Assembly: GCF_020010925.1 (NCBI RefSeq)
Contig: NZ_JAGJBZ010000001.1
Span: 248,001-312,000 of the forward strand
DNA: 64,000 bases
Direction of reading: 5' to 3'
Source of the DNA: Streptomyces griseiscabiei
GTDB taxonomy: Bacteria > Actinomycetota > Actinomycetes > Streptomycetales > Streptomycetaceae
Below the pieces are notes generated by a model, which was not told the origin of the DNA, did no database searches, and worked only from the letters and a program-made list of their open reading frames with translations. The translations under genes and the position numbers were made by a program. Shown piece by piece: positions 60,451 through 64,000 of the stretch (position 1 is its first letter; each line of letters begins with the position of its first letter).

Positions 60451-61341
60451 TCACAGTGCGACGGGGCCGAGATCGGCGGCGGTCCGGGCGAGGGCGCGGA
60501 GGGTGGGGCTGTCGGCGGTGGTGCGCCAGGTGAGTGCCCATTCGAGGGTGGGGGCGTCGTGGAGGGGCAGGAACACGATGCCGGGGGGCTTGTTGTAGCG
60601 GGCGGCCACTTCGCCGAGCGGGTGGACACAGCGTCCCGCGGCGACCAGGGACAGGATCTCGTGGAACGTCCGCGCGGCGGGCCCCCGGGGGATGCGGCGG
60701 CCGAGCGGGGTGCGGACGGGGACCATGGCGGCCACCCAGTACTCGGGGGCGTCGGGGCCGAGGTCGACGACGTGGTTGTCGGCCAGGTCCTCCACGGAGG
60801 CGGCGCCGCGTCGGACGAGCGGATGGTCCGCGGACACGGCCAGCACACGCCCTCCGGTGAGGACGGTGGGTCCGACGGTGAGGTCCGGTTCGGCGACGGG
60901 CAGCCACAGCACATGTGCGTCGTGCTCTCCGGCGCGCAGGGCGGTGAACGCGTCGTTGCCGTTGATCTCGCCGAACTCGATGTCGCTGCCGGGGTGGCGG
61001 GCGCGGAACGCGTCGACGAGGGGCCGCAGTTCGTGTCCGGCGTGGCCGAAGACGCCCAGCCGGAGGGTCCGGCCCGCACCCGGACCGGCCGCCTGGGCGC
61101 GGGCGAGTCCCGCGTGGAGGAGGTCGACGGCCTGCTGGAGGTCCTCGCGCAGGCGGCGGCCGACCGGGGTCAGGGCCACGCGCCGGCTGGTGCGGTCGAA
61201 CAGGGTGACGCCGAGGCTGCGTTCCTGTCTGCGGATGGCCTGGCTGACGCGGGCCTGGGACACATGGAGCCGATCGGCGGTGCGGCCGAAGTGCAGCTCC
61301 TCGGCCAGGGTCAGGAAGATCTCGATGTCCCGCAGCTCCAT
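60451..61341 (-). CDS. LysR-family transcriptional regulator, 296 aa
   Basis: MELRDIEIFLTLAEELHFGRTADRLHVSQARVSQAIRRQERSLGVTLFDRTSRRV is a standard LysR helix-turn-helix; the C-terminal effector domain is complete (LRLGVFGHAGHELRPLVDAFRARHPG). It is divergent from a SnoaL-like/NmrA pair that it most likely controls. Confidence 0.93.
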   Translation of the reverse strand: MELRDIEIFLTLAEELHFGRTADRLHVSQARVSQAIRRQERSLGVTLFDRTSRRVALTPVGRRLREDLQQAVDLLHAGLARAQAAGPGAGRTLRLGVFGHAGHELRPLVDAFRARHPGSDIEFGEINGNDAFTALRAGEHDAHVLWLPVAEPDLTVGPTVLTGGRVLAVSADHPLVRRGAASVEDLADNHVVDLGPDAPEYWVAAMVPVRTPLGRRIPRGPAARTFHEILSLVAAGRCVHPLGEVAARYNKPPGIVFLPLHDAPTLEWALTWRTTADSPTLRALARTAADLGPVAL

Positions 61342-61447
61342 GCATAACCCCCGCGTTATGAACAGCCCCACGGACTCTACCTTGTTCCGCGTCTGACCTG
61401 CGTCGATGCTGAACACATCACCCGCTACGACAAGGCAGGGAAACCCC

Positions 61448-61912
61448 ATGAGCGCTGCGCCGGCCGTCGTCGATCGCTTCGAGATCCAGGAGTTGCGGGC
61501 CGAGGTCACCGACGCGGTGACGATGCGCGACTTCGACCGGGTGGCCTCGCTGTTCACACCCGACGGTGTCATGCGCTGGCCGCACATCGGCAGGGAGTTC
61601 GTGGGCCGCGAGGAGATCCGCGCGGGGATCGAGTGGGGGCAGGGGCTCTGGGAGTTCTTCGTGCAGAACGTCCATGCCGGCATCGTCCGGCTGGACGGCG
61701 ACACGGCGGCCGGCCGCGGGTACGTCCAGGAGTTCGGGCGGATGCGCGACGGCGGCTCACATCTGAACCACGCCATCTACCACGACCGTTACCGGCGCAC
61801 GTCCGACGGCTGGAAGTTCAGCGAACGGGTCTACGAGGTCAGATACCTCGACTCCACCCCGCTCACGGGCGCACCGCCCGTGAGCCCGGCATCGAACCAA
61901 GGAGCACTGTGA
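61448..61912 (+). CDS. SnoaL-like (NTF2-fold) protein, 154 aa
   Basis: VVDRFEIQELRAEVTDAVTMRDFDRVASLFTPDGVMRWPHIG and HLNHAIYHDRYRRTSDGWKFSERVYEVRYLD are typical of SnoaL_4-like proteins, which include cyclases, isomerases and dehydratases. The stop overlaps the start of the next gene (TGATG), so the two are co-translated. It is divergent from LysR. Confidence 0.88.
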   Translation: MSAAPAVVDRFEIQELRAEVTDAVTMRDFDRVASLFTPDGVMRWPHIGREFVGREEIRAGIEWGQGLWEFFVQNVHAGIVRLDGDTAAGRGYVQEFGRMRDGGSHLNHAIYHDRYRRTSDGWKFSERVYEVRYLDSTPLTGAPPVSPASNQGAL

Positions 61913-62754
61913 TGATCCTGATCACCGGAGCCAACGGCGTCGTCGGACGTCAGGTGATGGGCCTGCTGCTGCGGGAGGGCGCGGACGTCTCCGCCGTCAC
62001 CCGCGGTCCCGGCTCGGCCGCCCTCCCGGACGGTGTCGCGGCCGTCAGCGGCGACCTGTTCCGCCCCCAGTGGATCGAGGGGGCGCTGAAGGGGGTGGAG
62101 GCCCTGCAGATCAGTCCCCGTGCCACGGGTCCGGGACTCGGGGAACTCCTGCGGCTCGCCGTCGAGCAGGGGGTACGGCGGGTGGTGCTGCTGTCGGCCA
62201 CCACCGTGGAGTATCCGGCGGGGGAAGCCCGTTTCGCCGCGCGGTTCCGGCACGCCGAGGAGCTCGTCCGAGGCTCGGGGCTGGACTGGACGGTGCTGCG
62301 GCTGGCCGACTTCGCGGCCAACGCGCTGGCCTGGGCCCCGCAGATCAGGTCCGGTGACGTGGTGCGGGGCGCCTACGGCCGGGCGGCCACCTCCCCCGTC
62401 CACGAGGCCGACGTCGCGGCGGTCGCCGTACGCGCCCTCACCGGCGGCCTTCCCCCGGGGGCGGTCCACACGCTGACCGGGCCGCAGTCGCTGGACCAGA
62501 TCGAGAAGGCCCACCTCATCGGCGCCGCCCTCGGGAGGGCCCTGTCCTTCCAGGAACTCCCGCCGGAGCGTGTACGGCAGGGCATGCTCGCGCAGGGGCT
62601 GCCCGAGGAGGTCCCCGACCGGCTGCTCGGCTCCCTGGCCGACTACGCCCGCCGCCCCGGGCCCACCACCGGCACCGTGGCGGAGCTCCTCGGCCGGCCC
62701 GCGCGCACCTTCGCGGACTGGGCGCGCGACAACGCACCCGCCTTCGGCGGCTGA
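61912..62754 (+). CDS. NmrA/SDR-like NAD(P)-binding oxidoreductase, 280 aa
   Basis: ILITGANGVVGRQVMGLLLREGADVSAVTR is the Rossmann nucleotide site; VRRVVLLSATTVEYPAG and GLDWTVLRLADFAANAL follow the atypical SDR (NmrA/TMR-like) pattern. No Tyr-x3-Lys active site is obvious. The ATG overlaps the SnoaL-like gene's TGA by one base. Confidence 0.9.
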   Translation: MILITGANGVVGRQVMGLLLREGADVSAVTRGPGSAALPDGVAAVSGDLFRPQWIEGALKGVEALQISPRATGPGLGELLRLAVEQGVRRVVLLSATTVEYPAGEARFAARFRHAEELVRGSGLDWTVLRLADFAANALAWAPQIRSGDVVRGAYGRAATSPVHEADVAAVAVRALTGGLPPGAVHTLTGPQSLDQIEKAHLIGAALGRALSFQELPPERVRQGMLAQGLPEEVPDRLLGSLADYARRPGPTTGTVAELLGRPARTFADWARDNAPAFGG

Positions 62755-62827
62755 CGCGCGGCGCGGCGGGCCGCCGTGGCAGGGCGTGTCGGGCCGTCGT
62801 GACAGGCCCACGGGTCAGACCGTCATG

Positions 62828-64000
62828 TCAGGCCGGGCCCAGGATGGCCGAGGTGCGGGGGTCGGGGAGCTGGTCGGTCGCGCGGGGGGTGGCGGGGACG
62901 AAGACCGGGGCGTCCTGCTGGTAGAAGATGTCGATGTCCGCTTCCTCGCCGCCGACGATCAGGGTGTCCCACGCGCCGCTCTCCTGGAGCGTCCGCAGGG
63001 TCGCGGGGGCCAACGCGGCCAGATGGGAACGGAGTTCCTCGTCGTCGGGCAGGCCCGGCAGGCGTTCCGCGAGGCGCTCGCGGATGGACCGCATACGGTC
63101 CAGCAGGATCTCCAGGTCGGACTCCGTGGCCCCCGAGGACGCTGAGCCCACAGCGACTCCAGCGCCCCCGGCGGACCGGGCGGACCCGGCGGACCCGGCG
63201 GACCGGACTGCCGATCCGGCGGCTCCGGCCGCCGGGCCTCCCGGGGTCTCCATGCTGCGGTCGATGATGTCCTTGATCGCCCGGGTGACGCCTCGCTCGT
63301 CGGTCGTGACCATCGCGTTCCACGCGCGGCTCTTGTGGCGGTACTGCAGCATCGACATCGCGGCCTCGTGCCGGATGAAGTCCGCGTCCCGCAGCGGGCG
63401 TCCGCGCCAGACGCGGCTGAGGGAGCGGGCCAGGGAGACGGCCGAGGCGAGGCCGCTGTTCAGACCGCGGCCGGGCCAGAAGTGGATGGCGTTGGCCGCG
63501 TCGCCCAGCAGGAAGCCGTACGTCCCGGGGCGGTCGGCGGCGGGGCGGGTGAGCTGGGCGGTGAACCGCGGGCGCTGCACCATGTCGAGCCGGAACGACG
63601 TGATCGCGCTGAGGTCGTCCTCGTCGACGCCGAACAGCCGCAGTCCTTCCTGGATCCGCTTCCACAGCGGCGAACTCCGCAGCAGCGCCGGCAGGAACAG
63701 CGTCCCGTGCGTCGGGCAGACGAACTCGTTGTCCTCGTGCCGGCTCATCACACACGGCCGGGCGGCGATGCACTCCTCGAAGACCTGCCGCACCGGGTCG
63801 ATCCCGATGACGGCACGCGCCTCCTCACGGGTCAGGCGCATGTTCAGGAAGCCCTCGCCGCGCAGCGAGTTGAGCAGGAACCGGTTCTGCGCCACCGTCA
63901 GGAGCACGCTCATCGGGTCCGTGAGCCGGGACTTGACCCGCAGGCCCAGGATGACGTCCTGGAGGTGCTCCCCGTCGAGGGAGTAGATGGTGGCGTCGGC
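62828..64000 (-). CDS. FAD-dependent monooxygenase-like protein (N-terminal part outside window)
   Basis: The frame stays open to the window end, so the FAD-binding N-terminus is missing. The visible 390 residues include YGFLLGDAANAIHFWPGRGLNSGLASAVSLARSL, the second FAD-binding (GD) motif of the aromatic hydroxylase/UbiH family, with Asn in place of the usual His (GDAAH). A Gly/Ser/Ala repeat linker (about 63150-63240) is followed by a C-terminal helical domain of about 110 residues that ordinary hydroxylases lack. Substrate unknown. Confidence 0.82.
   Translation of the reverse strand, partial: ADATIYSLDGEHLQDVILGLRVKSRLTDPMSVLLTVAQNRFLLNSLRGEGFLNMRLTREEARAVIGIDPVRQVFEECIAARPCVMSRHEDNEFVCPTHGTLFLPALLRSSPLWKRIQEGLRLFGVDEDDLSAITSFRLDMVQRPRFTAQLTRPAADRPGTYGFLLGDAANAIHFWPGRGLNSGLASAVSLARSLSRVWRGRPLRDADFIRHEAAMSMLQYRHKSRAWNAMVTTDERGVTRAIKDIIDRSMETPGGPAAGAAGSAVRSAGSAGSARSAGGAGVAVGSASSGATESDLEILLDRMRSIRERLAERLPGLPDDEELRSHLAALAPATLRTLQESGAWDTLIVGGEEADIDIFYQQDAPVFVPATPRATDQLPDPRTSAILGPA

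Overview
The window is chromosomal DNA of a Streptomyces (or very close actinomycete). GC is very high throughout. The marks of the genus are leaderless-style starts, GTG starts, a sugar ABC operon without its own ATPase, a HTH-STAND-WD40 protein, an ECF41 sigma factor, and the shell/terpene cyclase/methyltransferase set that makes 2-methylisoborneol (2-MIB). No rRNA, tRNA, CRISPR array, intact prophage or intact insertion sequence was seen. All functions below come from reading the sequence and knowing the families; nothing was searched.

Layout. 1-10 kb: a partial secreted beta-propeller protein, a secreted clan GH-A hydrolase, an alpha/beta hydrolase with a divergent TetR regulator sharing three operator-like copies, a polysaccharide-deacetylase lipoprotein, and a frameshifted XRE-STAND-WD40 gene. 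10.4-19.3 kb: a livKGFH-livM branched-chain-type ABC operon, a TetR regulator, and a divergent MBL-fold/fumarylacetoacetase-family operon that decays into a CoA-transferase remnant and an IS630-type transposase remnant. One palindrome, TGGACT-N2-AGTCCA, lies both upstream of livK and between the TetR gene and the MBL operon, tying the two sides together. 19.5-30 kb: an M1 aminopeptidase, two GNATs, two dienelactone-hydrolase-like or SnoaL-like genes, small immunity-like proteins, an RTX-like secreted protein, LysR and MerR regulators. 30.3-37.6 kb: LysR-PrpF-MatC (organic acid uptake and isomerisation), an MHS-type MFS transporter and two more hydrolases.

37.9-41.8 kb is the most distinctive block: a family 2B encapsulin shell protein with a cyclic-nucleotide-binding domain (EshA type), a 2-MIB synthase with a long Pro/Ala-rich N-terminus (probable cargo-loading region), and a geranyl-diphosphate C-methyltransferase, closed by a strong bidirectional terminator. 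41.8-52 kb is a glycan-use cluster: LacI regulator, lipoprotein, two permeases and a GH63-like cytoplasmic glycosidase on one strand, and a 1,217-residue secreted multi-domain GH-A enzyme on the other. Three perfect CGAACCGGTTCG operators overlap the divergent promoters.

52-64 kb: a translationally coupled TPR protein and polyprenyl synthase, MarR, NmrA and LLM oxidoreductases, remnants of an L,D-transpeptidase and a histidine kinase lying tail to tail, a DUF6191-like protein, a GNAT, an ECF41 sigma factor divergent from a DoxX gene with mirror-image ECF41-type promoters, a LysR/SnoaL/NmrA group and a 5'-truncated FAD monooxygenase running off the end. Overall this looks like an accessory, regulator-rich chromosomal region with several genes in decay.
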